A stretch of DNA of 64,000 nucleotides from Pseudomonas lundensis (GTDB lineage Bacteria; Pseudomonadota; Gammaproteobacteria; Pseudomonadales; Pseudomonadaceae), in contig NZ_NQKI01000027.1 of the NCBI RefSeq assembly GCF_002269125.1, forward strand, positions 1 through 64,000, written 5' to 3'. The notes beneath the pieces were generated by a model. It saw only the letters and a program-made list of their open reading frames with translations. It did not search any database and had not been told where the DNA came from. Shown piece after piece: positions 52,899 to 62,378 of this stretch (its first letter is position 1; each line of letters starts with the position of its first letter). The translations under genes were made by a program, and so were the position numbers.

Positions 52899-55800
52899 GT
52901 GAACCATCAAACCTTACCCATCATTGAACGCATAAGCGTTTATGAACTCGCCGACGCGGTCGGCTTCGTTTATGTGGAGCGCAACTCGCCCGTGGCAGCC
53001 GAGCTGGCCATGGACCTGCTCAGCTATTTGCTGCAAAAGCTCGAAAGCCCCACGCTCACACCCGAGCACTGCGCTGACCGGCTGTTTCTGCTGACGTTTT
53101 GTACGCAAGTCGCCGTCAAGGAAGCAGTGGCCAGGTTGCTGGCTGTCCCGGCCAACACCGTAAAACACCCTGACGTCGGCACGCTGCTGCTTAAACTTGC
53201 CAATTTGATCTGGGCGGCCAACGCCGGAGACACCCACTATCCCGGCACACGCCCCGAACCGGCATTACGAACACAATTCAAAAACGGGATCATTTCCCGG
53301 TTGTCGGCACTGCCCCGCCCCCATCCTGCAACCCTCTCGTTCATTGCCAACATCCTGGACAGGCACTGCACCCGCACGACCCAGAAACTGGCGATCGATT
53401 CGCTGACGACGTACAACCCCCTGCCTGGGTTGCTGGCAGCGCAGCCCAGCCTCCTTGATTGCGTACGAGCCGAGCTGGGCGCCGCCTTTCCCGCACTGCC
53501 GGCAGGCTTTCCACTGCCCAACCTTAAAAGTGTGGTCTTTACTGACCACGTCAACCCGGCACTCCCCGTTCGAACACTGGCAACGTTGATTGAGCGTTCC
53601 CAGGCGAGCCCCACGGATACAGCCACCGGTGCCCATCCCACTCACATCCGGTTCAGGTCATCGGACGCCACAAAGGCCGAGTCAGAGATCGCCGTTAGCC
53701 CGCAGCAATACAATCACTTCATGCAGCGACTCAAACAACTGAGTACTGCCTATGTCGAAACCCTGAACACTTACTGGGCTCGTCCCTGCGCTGACAATGA
53801 CGTCCCCCCCTGCTCAAATGAGGACGCATTCGTTCAGGCGCTGAAGGGGCAACTGGAAACCGAAATCCGGTTGCTGTCCGCAGACGGCTCCCTTTCGCCC
53901 GACGGTGCTACCTTGATACGTCAGGTGATTGATCATCCGGTCGCCGCCGACCGCGCAGCGCGGCCTGATTCTGCCCTCGTCAAAGTGGTGCGTCTGGCTA
54001 TCCAGAACGTCAGTACTCAAGCGCCTCGCCTGCTGTATTCAGTCCTGGCTTTCATACAAGACACACCGGGCACTGTGTCGACAAAGGCCATTGTGTATTC
54101 GCTGCACAAGGGCCTTGAGGAATTTGACACCCCACAGGCCCTTAAAGATGAGATGAATCGCCGCTTCAACAACCGCGATGAACTTCGCGCCTGGCTACCC
54201 TGTGTGGACGCCCACGATTACGCTGAAACTGCATTCTTCAGCGAAGACAGCCCTAAAAAACTCAGGACACAGACCCTGACCGGCGATGCCTTCAAAGAAT
54301 GGGCGGCTGACCAACGGCAAAAACACGGCAACGACATTCAATACTTCTTCAAACACGCGACAGTGCTTGGTTTGTTCAGGTCACCGCAAGCGCTGGTTCA
54401 AAGGCTGGATGACGCCATACAGCGCAGATCCTACCTGCCGGTACACAACGTGTTGGCAGCTCGAACCGCCAAGCTGCTCGACCGTGTGACACCTGAAGAG
54501 ATCGCGCGGGCCTTTTACATTCAGCAACATCCGGACCACCCGTTACCTGTCAGCGCCCAGGTGCCAATCATTGATCTGTCGGCGGTATTTACCGCCCCGG
54601 CCCGTATAAAGGCATTGACCCGCGATACCGAGTTTCGCGCGCTGAGCCTTGAAGTGTTCGCCTCGCCCACTGCCCAGGCAATCCTGCGCGGGGTGATGAA
54701 CGAACTGAGTGACTATATTCCTCATGCCCTGACCGTGAGCGGGCAATCCGCATTGACACTGACCCATAAATGCACCCGCCACGATCGTTCGGTGCCGAGC
54801 ATCAACAGCCGCCATTACAGGATTTTTTTTGCCGCCCAGCAGTCGATTCGTAATGCCCGCTTTTTTTCCCCTGAATACCACTTCTTCACGTCCAGCCTGC
54901 TGTTGTCAGACGCCAAAACACTCTCCGCTCACAGCCCTGAAGTCATTGTTCAACCTCACGACATTGACAAGGCACGGCAGGTTTCAACGACGTTGTCGTC
55001 AACCGTGCATGGCCTGATCGGTGGTGGCCTTAACGTGCCTGACCTTGCGGCGCTGGCCGGTGCGCTTGAGGTCGATACGCTGTTCCCCGCCCCCTCTATA
55101 GCGGGCTCGGGTCTGCAGGGCGCAACCCTTAATCAACGCATGACCGTGCTGGTGGATTCACCCGCGTTTCATCGGCTGGAGACAGCCCTCCTGAGCGCAG
55201 CGCCCTGGACAGACATTGAACGAAATAACGCGACTCCCGGCCTGATCAGGGCATTAACGGTCTCGACCCTCACCGACTACCTGTACCCGCCGGCAACTCA
55301 CTGGCAAGGGCATCTTTGCGGCTTCAACCTGAATGCGCCCAGGCTGGGAAACCTGACGCTTGAGGCCGTGCGCACGCAACTGATGGAGCACCTGCGCAGC
55401 ACGCTCAAATGCACGTCTCATCAAGAAGTTGATCTCGCGCTGGGCGTGTTGGCACCGCGTTATTGCCCAGAACTGCTCATCTTTGACGCTCCCCATGATT
55501 TGCGTTACGCCAACAGCAAACAGGCCATCGACTTCAGGCATGCCGTTGCAATGGCTGAGTTGGCCTTTGCGGGAGCGGCCATTGATATGGGTTACGCGCG
55601 GCTTGTGCAACTGCACCAGTCGACCCTTTCCCAAACGCTTACCTCCGAGCAGACAACGGCCATCAGCGTATTGCGCAAAACACCTGTTCTGCACTTCGCC
55701 ATGTGCAGGGGGGCAATTCCATTTACGCCGATGGCCGACGTGACCTCTGAAGATGTAATGACCGCGTTCCAGTACACGACCGAGCTTGAGGAGGAACATG

Positions 55801-58649
55801 CCCGGGCCATGACCTCGCTGGTGCAACCACCTCCCGATCGAAAAAAAATGGCGCTGCAGCAAATAGCGCAACACCACCCAAGACACGACCTTGACGTCAG
55901 GCGCGCCTTCACCGAGCCACAGATCCATCACTATTTCGTCAACCGGTTTAAATCTCGCGGCCGCAACATGCGCATGTCATTGCTGGAGAAATACATGACG
56001 TGTGGCCAAGACAGCGAATTCGATGATCAGGTACTGGGCTTTGATACCCGGGGACTCGCCGGCTGCACGCTCAACCGGGCCTTCAACACGGCCTACGATA
56101 CTTACCAGGCAGAGCACCGTAAGGCTCTGGTAGTGAAATTAAGGCATGCGATCAATGACTTACCGGCGGAACAACGTGCTCAATTATTAAGCGCCAACCA
56201 CTTTTTAAGCCTGGAGTTTGATGTCGAGAACAACTGGAACTACACCCCGTGCTATTTCGGTTTGCTGGCCGTCAGTACGCACCCCAGCGGTTCCTATGTG
56301 TACGAAGTGTTTTGCCCCTCCGGGACGATCAGGAAAGTAGCGCCTAACGGGGAAGGCATGGCGATGTATGCCTCGTTTGACCCCTCAGGCATTCTCCGGA
56401 CCGGTCACACGATTGAAGGGCTGCCGCAACTGGACGTGGACGCTTACACCACAGGCATGACAGGTTCAACACGAGGCAGGCCCCGACTGACATTGAGTTT
56501 TACGTGGGAGCCTTCTGCAGATATGCCTCAGAACACGCGCATTCAGCGACTCAGCGAGTTAATGGTAGACAAGGTATTCAGTCTGGCCATCACGTCTGCC
56601 CGCCCGCTGTATGCCCATGTAACCCCTTACGAAGCCTATAAAAATGAACTTGTCGCCCGCACAGAACTGATTTTCAGAATGATCATTCCGTTCTACTCGC
56701 TCTACCGGGACATCGAAAACGACGAGGTGACGGCAGCCACCCTGTTCAGCGCCCTGCTTGAAATATTGGCTTTTGTATTGCCCTTCGGCAAAGCCCTGTT
56801 CAGTGGCTACCGAGCGTCCCTGATACTCGGCAAAATCGTGGTCAGAAGTACGTCGTTCGGCGTATCGCGGGCCGCCCTGTTGTCCATGCGGGCCGCCTAC
56901 GGCTCAAGGGCTTTTGTCATTTCGTTGTCCAAAGGCATTGCCCAGGCCGCCAATCCCTTTGCTTTAGTCGGCTTGTTATTCCAGGGGGGGCTCAAAGGCC
57001 TCGGTTACTTGCAACGCACATTGTTGCTACGCGAAAAATTAAAGACCGTGCCTGCACTTGCACACCTCAGAACCCAACTGGACCCCGGACACGCATTGAC
57101 GATTGCCTACGCGGGGTCTTCCATTCAGCCAACGAGCTTCGGCCCGTTGCAACGCGCAGTGAATCCGTTCAAACCGGACTTTTCCTGGGGCATCAGAAAA
57201 CTGGATGTGCGCCAACAACAACGGTTTCACCAACCTGACGTTGATCTTTCCACTGCAACGTACAGTGATTACACCTACCACCTTGCCGGTAAGGACTACA
57301 TAAAAATGCAAGGCAATGTGTTTGCCCTTGCACATACGCCAGGCAGTCGCGTTCCACATATTTACAACGGGGACCAAAAAGGCCCGGCCGTGCGTTTTGA
57401 CACCCTTGCTCAAGAATGGGAACTGGTTGTGGCCGGTTTAGCGGGCGGCTCTCCGCCACGGGCTCAGCCACTGACCCGGCAGATCAGCCTTCCCATGGAT
57501 GGCATCATCGAGATAGAAGGCGCGTATATGGTGAGCTACAAGGGGTACGTGTTGCCGGTTGCCTACGATGCCCACCTGCAAGCCTGGCGCCATCTGCGGG
57601 ATAAGAGCCTCGGGGAGCCGGTCTGGCGCAGTGACATGGGGCAATGGGAAAAAGGATCGGTCGACGCCTTCAATACTCATAAATCGCGAACGCCCACACC
57701 GACCCGTCTGAAATCCTTCACGTTCCCGACCTTACCCAAGGTGCCGGAGAATGCCGTGGCGATCCCCAATAACATTCACTACATCTGGATCGGTACCCGC
57801 GCGCCCGAGCTGCACTTGATCAGCAATATCGCGACCAACCTGACACGCTCCCCCGGATTCATTTCAACCTTGCACCTGGATGTCAGCGCCTCTCTTTTTG
57901 AAACCGTCAAACAGCTGTGCAACGAGCGGGCGCCGGGGCTCATCGTTTCAAAACTTCAGGACGAACCCTTCTATGCCGTCTTCAAAACCAGCCCGAACGC
58001 TGAGCAATATGCGCTCATCAAAGAATCCGCCAGTCAGTTGTACGCCTCAGCTTGCGATGTGGTGCGCTTTCCGTTGACCAACTATTACGGCGGTATCTAT
58101 ATGGACCTGGATGACGTAATCAAAGGTTCTTTAAACGCTGCCGAGTTGAAAGCCGCGCCCGACGATCTGCTGTTGGGCAACCTTGTCACATTGGCGGATA
58201 TTAATTTCCACGGTTACAACAGCAGTCACTTTGCCACGCAACCCAACAACCCTGTGATGACAGCCATCAGTACCGAGATGCACAACCGCTTTATGGCCAA
58301 CAAGACGTTTTACCTCAAACCCAGGCCCACCCTTGATGAACAGCTTTCATCACAGGCCCTGGAACAGGCGCGCAAGGAGTATCAGGCGTACTTCGAAACG
58401 TACTTTCGACTCACCGGTCCCACGCTGCTCAACGATGTGCTGTCAAAAGAGCGACGCGTTTGCTACGAAACGGCTTTTCAGGCGGTGCAAGGAAAAACCG
58501 TATTTGAACAATCAAGCGTGGCGGATGCGGTGTATCTCGAGAATCTGAATACCGCTTTTGACCATTACTTCCCGTTTGCCCGCAAATTTGAAATTGATAC
58601 CGGCAGCGAACACTCGTGGAAAACAGCGGAGCAGACCCTTACAGGTTGA
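52899..58649 (+). CDS. Giant toxin with TcdB-like glycosyltransferase domain
   Basis: A 1916-residue protein, translated from GTG 52899 (AAGGGG six bases upstream; the frame opens at 52839). The first 1250 residues resemble the large N-terminal regions of Pseudomonas dermonecrotic-toxin-like (DUF6543-type) proteins. A hydrophobic stretch follows (about 1280-1380, with LLEILAFVLPFGKALFSGY), then short Tyr/Trp-rich repeats (about 1440-1590). The C-terminus (1620-1916) is a GT-A glycosyltransferase of the large clostridial toxin type: NIHYIWIG with Trp1630, then CDVVR (Asp1720, Arg1723) and YMDLDD (Tyr1734, Asp1736, Asp1738). The spacing equals TcdB Asp270/Arg273/Tyr284/Asp286/Asp288. It would attach a sugar to a host protein, likely a small GTPase. 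No signal peptide, secretion gene or obvious cysteine-protease domain is nearby. Confidence 0.82.
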   Translation: MNHQTLPIIERISVYELADAVGFVYVERNSPVAAELAMDLLSYLLQKLESPTLTPEHCADRLFLLTFCTQVAVKEAVARLLAVPANTVKHPDVGTLLLKLANLIWAANAGDTHYPGTRPEPALRTQFKNGIISRLSALPRPHPATLSFIANILDRHCTRTTQKLAIDSLTTYNPLPGLLAAQPSLLDCVRAELGAAFPALPAGFPLPNLKSVVFTDHVNPALPVRTLATLIERSQASPTDTATGAHPTHIRFRSSDATKAESEIAVSPQQYNHFMQRLKQLSTAYVETLNTYWARPCADNDVPPCSNEDAFVQALKGQLETEIRLLSADGSLSPDGATLIRQVIDHPVAADRAARPDSALVKVVRLAIQNVSTQAPRLLYSVLAFIQDTPGTVSTKAIVYSLHKGLEEFDTPQALKDEMNRRFNNRDELRAWLPCVDAHDYAETAFFSEDSPKKLRTQTLTGDAFKEWAADQRQKHGNDIQYFFKHATVLGLFRSPQALVQRLDDAIQRRSYLPVHNVLAARTAKLLDRVTPEEIARAFYIQQHPDHPLPVSAQVPIIDLSAVFTAPARIKALTRDTEFRALSLEVFASPTAQAILRGVMNELSDYIPHALTVSGQSALTLTHKCTRHDRSVPSINSRHYRIFFAAQQSIRNARFFSPEYHFFTSSLLLSDAKTLSAHSPEVIVQPHDIDKARQVSTTLSSTVHGLIGGGLNVPDLAALAGALEVDTLFPAPSIAGSGLQGATLNQRMTVLVDSPAFHRLETALLSAAPWTDIERNNATPGLIRALTVSTLTDYLYPPATHWQGHLCGFNLNAPRLGNLTLEAVRTQLMEHLRSTLKCTSHQEVDLALGVLAPRYCPELLIFDAPHDLRYANSKQAIDFRHAVAMAELAFAGAAIDMGYARLVQLHQSTLSQTLTSEQTTAISVLRKTPVLHFAMCRGAIPFTPMADVTSEDVMTAFQYTTELEEEHARAMTSLVQPPPDRKKMALQQIAQHHPRHDLDVRRAFTEPQIHHYFVNRFKSRGRNMRMSLLEKYMTCGQDSEFDDQVLGFDTRGLAGCTLNRAFNTAYDTYQAEHRKALVVKLRHAINDLPAEQRAQLLSANHFLSLEFDVENNWNYTPCYFGLLAVSTHPSGSYVYEVFCPSGTIRKVAPNGEGMAMYASFDPSGILRTGHTIEGLPQLDVDAYTTGMTGSTRGRPRLTLSFTWEPSADMPQNTRIQRLSELMVDKVFSLAITSARPLYAHVTPYEAYKNELVARTELIFRMIIPFYSLYRDIENDEVTAATLFSALLEILAFVLPFGKALFSGYRASLILGKIVVRSTSFGVSRAALLSMRAAYGSRAFVISLSKGIAQAANPFALVGLLFQGGLKGLGYLQRTLLLREKLKTVPALAHLRTQLDPGHALTIAYAGSSIQPTSFGPLQRAVNPFKPDFSWGIRKLDVRQQQRFHQPDVDLSTATYSDYTYHLAGKDYIKMQGNVFALAHTPGSRVPHIYNGDQKGPAVRFDTLAQEWELVVAGLAGGSPPRAQPLTRQISLPMDGIIEIEGAYMVSYKGYVLPVAYDAHLQAWRHLRDKSLGEPVWRSDMGQWEKGSVDAFNTHKSRTPTPTRLKSFTFPTLPKVPENAVAIPNNIHYIWIGTRAPELHLISNIATNLTRSPGFISTLHLDVSASLFETVKQLCNERAPGLIVSKLQDEPFYAVFKTSPNAEQYALIKESASQLYASACDVVRFPLTNYYGGIYMDLDDVIKGSLNAAELKAAPDDLLLGNLVTLADINFHGYNSSHFATQPNNPVMTAISTEMHNRFMANKTFYLKPRPTLDEQLSSQALEQARKEYQAYFETYFRLTGPTLLNDVLSKERRVCYETAFQAVQGKTVFEQSSVADAVYLENLNTAFDHYFPFARKFEIDTGSEHSWKTAEQTLTG

Positions 58650-58885
58650 AGCGCCACACGTCATTGCAGGGCGGGGTACTCAGCGGCAAATAAAGGCCTG
58701 AAAGAGCGGCGTAACGGCTCAAGCCCGGGCACTGCGCTCGCGTCTGGGGGCCGCCGCGTTTGCATTTCTGTGGGACACATCGCATTTAAGGGCTCCCTGC
58801 GCAGGCGATGCAGTGTTAGTTTGGAAACGTTTTGTTGCAAGTCAACGTTCTACTGAACCATCACCTGCCAAGGAATGCCCCTGTA

Positions 58886-60625
58886 ATGGATTTCTCCCTG
58901 AAAAAGCTGGCGGCCGCGACCCTCGTCATGGCCAGTTTGTCTTCGTACACCACACTCGCCCACGCTAATCTCACTCCCACGCAAAGCGCGGCGATTCTGA
59001 AAAATTTCAGTGACGCCTCCGTCACTGATTTCAGACAGTTCCTCACCCGCCTGGGTGATAGCGATCTGGCCAAGGCGGACAACCTGAACGCCACGATCAC
59101 CACCTTCCTCGACAACAAACCCCTCAATGCTGAGCAGCAGAATGAAATCCATCGCCTGCTCGGCCTGTACACACGGGTGAAGTACGGTAAGGCCGCGACC
59201 GAAACCCTGCGTGAGCTGGTGGCCATCCCGACCGTCACCGTTGAAGGTGTTCCCCAGCACCAGAACCCGGAATTCCTGAAGATTGCCGACAAGATCAAAA
59301 CACTGGCGCACGCGTTCGACCTGAAATTTCGTAACGTGGATAACCGCGTCTATGAAATTACCCTCGACGGCCAGGGCGACGAGGTCGTCGGCATCCATGC
59401 GCACGCCGACGTAGTGCCGGTCACGCCTGAAAACTGGGTGCTCAAGGACGGCACGCGGCTTGATCCCTTCAAGGTCACGCTGATCGGCGACCGCATGTAT
59501 GGCCGCGGTACAGAAGATGACAAGAACGGCATCGTGGTCACGCTGTATGCAATGAAGGTCATCAAAGAAGAAAAGCTGCCATTGGCACGCAATTTCAAAC
59601 TGCTGGTCGACACCACTGAAGAAACGTCTGGTGACGCCATTCCGTATTACTTCGATCACAATCCGACGCCTCAGTACAACCTTGCACTGGACGGCGGTTA
59701 CCCGGTGGTCATTGCAGAGAAAGGCTATGGCACTGTGATGGCAAACTTTGCGCGCCGCGCCGCGCAAGGCAAAGGTGCCGAGGTTGTCTCGCTGACAGGC
59801 GGTATGGCCACCAACCAGATCCCCTCGACCTCGGTGGCCACGCTGGTCACCGATCAACCTGAACAGGTGGCCGCTGAGCTGAACAAAGCTGGCGCCGCGT
59901 ATGCCAAGCGCAACGGTGGCGATTTTGACATCAATGCCAAGGTCGTGGGCAAGGACGTACAACTGACGGTTACCGGGGTATCGGCCCACTCCTCCGAGCC
60001 AGAATCCGGCGTCAATCCGGTGGCCCGCATGCTGGACTTTATCAATGGCCTGAACGGCAGCGTCGCGCTGAAATCCAACTTCATCACCGATGCCGCCCGC
60101 TATGGGGCTGATAACTGGGGGCTGGATTACACGGGCAAGAAACTCGGCGTCGGGTTTTCCGATGCGTTCATGGGCCCGCTGACCACTTCGCCAACCTATG
60201 TCGGGCTGGACGACAAGGGCTTGAAACTGGCGGTTAACTTGCGTGTACCGAAAGGCAAATCGCCTGAGGTGCTGAAGAAAGAAATCGCGGACAAACTCAG
60301 CGCCTGGAGCCAGGCCACCCAAACGCCTGTGGTCTTCGATTACACCATTGCCGAACCGATGTACCGCAACCCGGAAGGCGAGTGGGTGCAAGCACTGCTG
60401 GCAGTGGCCACTGAGAACCTGGGCATGAAACACACATTTGAATCATCCGCAGGCGCTACGTCGGTGCATGAGCTGCCAAACGGCGTGCAGTTCGGCTTGG
60501 CCATGCCCAATGTCAAATACACCGGTCACACGGACAACGAATTCAAAACGGTTGAGCAGTTCATGCTGGACCTGCAAATCGTGACCGAAATGATGGGCCG
60601 TATCGGGCAGTTGCAAAAACTGTAA
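58886..60625 (+). CDS. Exported M20-family dipeptidase
   Basis: A 579-residue zinc metallopeptidase with a signal peptide ending near AHA (about residue 27). The metal-binding sequence is HAHADVVP, then GRGTEDDKNG and the catalytic EETSG, as in PepV-like dipeptidases; a lid domain follows (about 300-420, with VSAHSSEP) and HTDNEF near the C-terminus gives the last ligand. It probably cleaves dipeptides in the periplasm. AAGGA eleven bases before ATG 58886 favours that start over upstream TTG 58832. Single gene, unrelated to the toxin before it. Confidence 0.9.
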   Translation: MDFSLKKLAAATLVMASLSSYTTLAHANLTPTQSAAILKNFSDASVTDFRQFLTRLGDSDLAKADNLNATITTFLDNKPLNAEQQNEIHRLLGLYTRVKYGKAATETLRELVAIPTVTVEGVPQHQNPEFLKIADKIKTLAHAFDLKFRNVDNRVYEITLDGQGDEVVGIHAHADVVPVTPENWVLKDGTRLDPFKVTLIGDRMYGRGTEDDKNGIVVTLYAMKVIKEEKLPLARNFKLLVDTTEETSGDAIPYYFDHNPTPQYNLALDGGYPVVIAEKGYGTVMANFARRAAQGKGAEVVSLTGGMATNQIPSTSVATLVTDQPEQVAAELNKAGAAYAKRNGGDFDINAKVVGKDVQLTVTGVSAHSSEPESGVNPVARMLDFINGLNGSVALKSNFITDAARYGADNWGLDYTGKKLGVGFSDAFMGPLTTSPTYVGLDDKGLKLAVNLRVPKGKSPEVLKKEIADKLSAWSQATQTPVVFDYTIAEPMYRNPEGEWVQALLAVATENLGMKHTFESSAGATSVHELPNGVQFGLAMPNVKYTGHTDNEFKTVEQFMLDLQIVTEMMGRIGQLQKL

Positions 60626-60684
60626 GGGGCAAGCCGAGGCGGCCTCGATTGCCGCCTCGCGCACCGTTTAAGTAACGCGTTGTG

Positions 60685-61911
60685 CTACCCCATGTTCCCG
60701 ACCTCAGACGCCTTGTATGGGGTTTGCTGTGCAGAAAACACCGTTTGGCTGATATTGGCCGGCCTGAAAATGCGTGTCAGCAGCATCATCGAAAACACCG
60801 CTATCACCAGCACCCACCAGGCACTGGCAAATTCCCCGGTGAGCTGCCGAAGCCAGCCCGTCATCCACGGGGATACGGCATTGATCAAAAAGCCCGCACC
60901 TTGGACAAAGCCCCCGAGTTGTCCGGCTTCGCTCGGCTTGCGGCAATGATCGAGCGTCAAAATCAGGCTCAGTGCAAAACACGCCCCTAAGCCGAACCCG
61001 ATCAAGGCAACCCAAAGATGCGGCGCCCCCAGCGGCCACAACACCAACCCGGCATAGCCCGACAGTTGGGCTGCCAGGCTGATCATCAATAACGGTCGCC
61101 GGTCATGGCTGCGGTGCGCCAGCGCGGGCATCACCAAGGCAGCGATAACCTGGAATACGGTCATGAACGCCAGCAGCGAGCCGCTGCGTGTCGCGCTCCA
61201 GTCCATTTGCACGTAATACGCGGGCAACCAGGCGACCATGCTCATGTAACCGCAGTTTACGAGTCCGAAGTACAACGCCAACAACCACGCCCGGCGCTTA
61301 AGCCACACACGTGCTGGCGCCGAGGCTAGCGGCTGGACGGCATCCGCAAAAGGGAGCCGCCACCACATGACCAAGGCCACCGCTGCCGGGATCAGCCAGA
61401 TGCCCAAACCGCTCTGCCAATGCTCGAAGTGGCCCGCCACCCGCGGACTGACCAGCGCAGCCAATCCGCCACCGGCCATCAGCGATGCGCTGTACACGCC
61501 CAACGCCAGCGAAACGCGGTGCTGGAATTGACGCTTGATCAGTACCGGCACCAGTACTTGAATCAGCGCCACACCCAACCCGCCCAACAAGGCCGTGGCG
61601 ATCAACACCTCGGCGTGCTGGCCATAGAAACGCCAGCCGCATGCCCCAAGGATCATTGACAGGCCCAACGCCACCCCATGGCGCTCGCCCAAACCAGCGT
61701 GCAGACGCGTTCCGAGCAAGGCCACGAGGCCCATGCACACCACCGGCAAGCTAGTCAGCCAGGCGCTGCTTTGAAAGCTCATGCCCGTGGCCGCACGAAT
61801 CTCCATCAACAACGGGCTGACTGAACTGAGGATCGGGCGCAAATTGAGGCCCAGCACAATCAGCAAAGCCCACTGGGCAACCACCCGCCACGTGGTTTTA
61901 TCCAGCCGCAT
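60685..61911 (-). CDS. CynX/NimT-type MFS transporter
   Basis: A 408-residue MFS protein with 12 helices; LGLNLRPILSSVSPLLMEIRAATGMS at the N-terminus and LLGGLGVALIQVLVPVLIKRQF near 115 are typical of the cyanate/nitroimidazole group. ATG 61911 lies inside the last codons of the deaminase gene, and AGG six bases upstream supports it, so the two are translationally coupled. It may move the nucleobase or product handled by the deaminase; substrate unproven. Confidence 0.85.
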   Translation of the reverse strand: MRLDKTTWRVVAQWALLIVLGLNLRPILSSVSPLLMEIRAATGMSFQSSAWLTSLPVVCMGLVALLGTRLHAGLGERHGVALGLSMILGACGWRFYGQHAEVLIATALLGGLGVALIQVLVPVLIKRQFQHRVSLALGVYSASLMAGGGLAALVSPRVAGHFEHWQSGLGIWLIPAAVALVMWWRLPFADAVQPLASAPARVWLKRRAWLLALYFGLVNCGYMSMVAWLPAYYVQMDWSATRSGSLLAFMTVFQVIAALVMPALAHRSHDRRPLLMISLAAQLSGYAGLVLWPLGAPHLWVALIGFGLGACFALSLILTLDHCRKPSEAGQLGGFVQGAGFLINAVSPWMTGWLRQLTGEFASAWWVLVIAVFSMMLLTRIFRPANISQTVFSAQQTPYKASEVGNMG

Positions 61912-62359
61912 GGCGCGCCTGCCAGTCACGATAAATAGCGATCATGGCCGGTTGCGCAACGTGCTCAACCGGCAAGGCCTGCTGACACAGCGGCAACGCC
62001 ATCTGTTCATAAACGCGCGCAGTGGACAAACCATAGGGCTGCGCCTGTTCGTTGCTCGCGGCATACACCACCCTCGAGACGCCGCACAAATGCATCGCAC
62101 TTAAACACATGGGGCAAGGCTGGCCACTGGCGTACATCACACACCCCGCAAGGTGTGGGCCCAAGTGTTGGCTGGCAGCGCGTATTGCCAGTAATTCGGC
62201 ATGCGCGGTGGGGTCCTGACTGATATGGATTGAATTGGTGGCTTCGCTGATCACTTGACCGTCTTTCACCAACACGGCGCCGAACGGCCTGCCGCCTGCG
62301 GCTACGTTATGGGAGGCCAACTGCACGGCGCGTTGCAGGTAAAAATCATCGTCACACAT
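61898..62359 (-). CDS. Cytidine/guanine-deaminase-like zinc hydrolase
   Basis: A 153-residue enzyme of the CMP/dCMP deaminase superfamily. HAELLAIRAA supplies a zinc ligand and the catalytic Glu, PCPMCLSAMHLCG the two Cys ligands. The N-terminal GGRPFGAVLVKDGQVISEATNSI matches guanine deaminase-like and TadA-like members; it is shorter than TadA in its tRNA-binding features and more like a free nucleobase deaminase. GAGGAC five bases before ATG 62359. It overlaps the MFS gene by 14 bases and follows the ankyrin gene on the same strand. Confidence 0.85.
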   Translation of the reverse strand: MCDDDFYLQRAVQLASHNVAAGGRPFGAVLVKDGQVISEATNSIHISQDPTAHAELLAIRAASQHLGPHLAGCVMYASGQPCPMCLSAMHLCGVSRVVYAASNEQAQPYGLSTARVYEQMALPLCQQALPVEHVAQPAMIAIYRDWQARHAAG

Positions 62360-62378
62360 GGCGAGTCCTCGAGCTGAG

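Noticed and set aside
58850..60433. A 527-codon minus-strand frame opposite the M20 dipeptidase
   Set aside because: Long, but wholly antisense to a protein with intact zinc-binding motifs and a signal peptide; no family resemblance.
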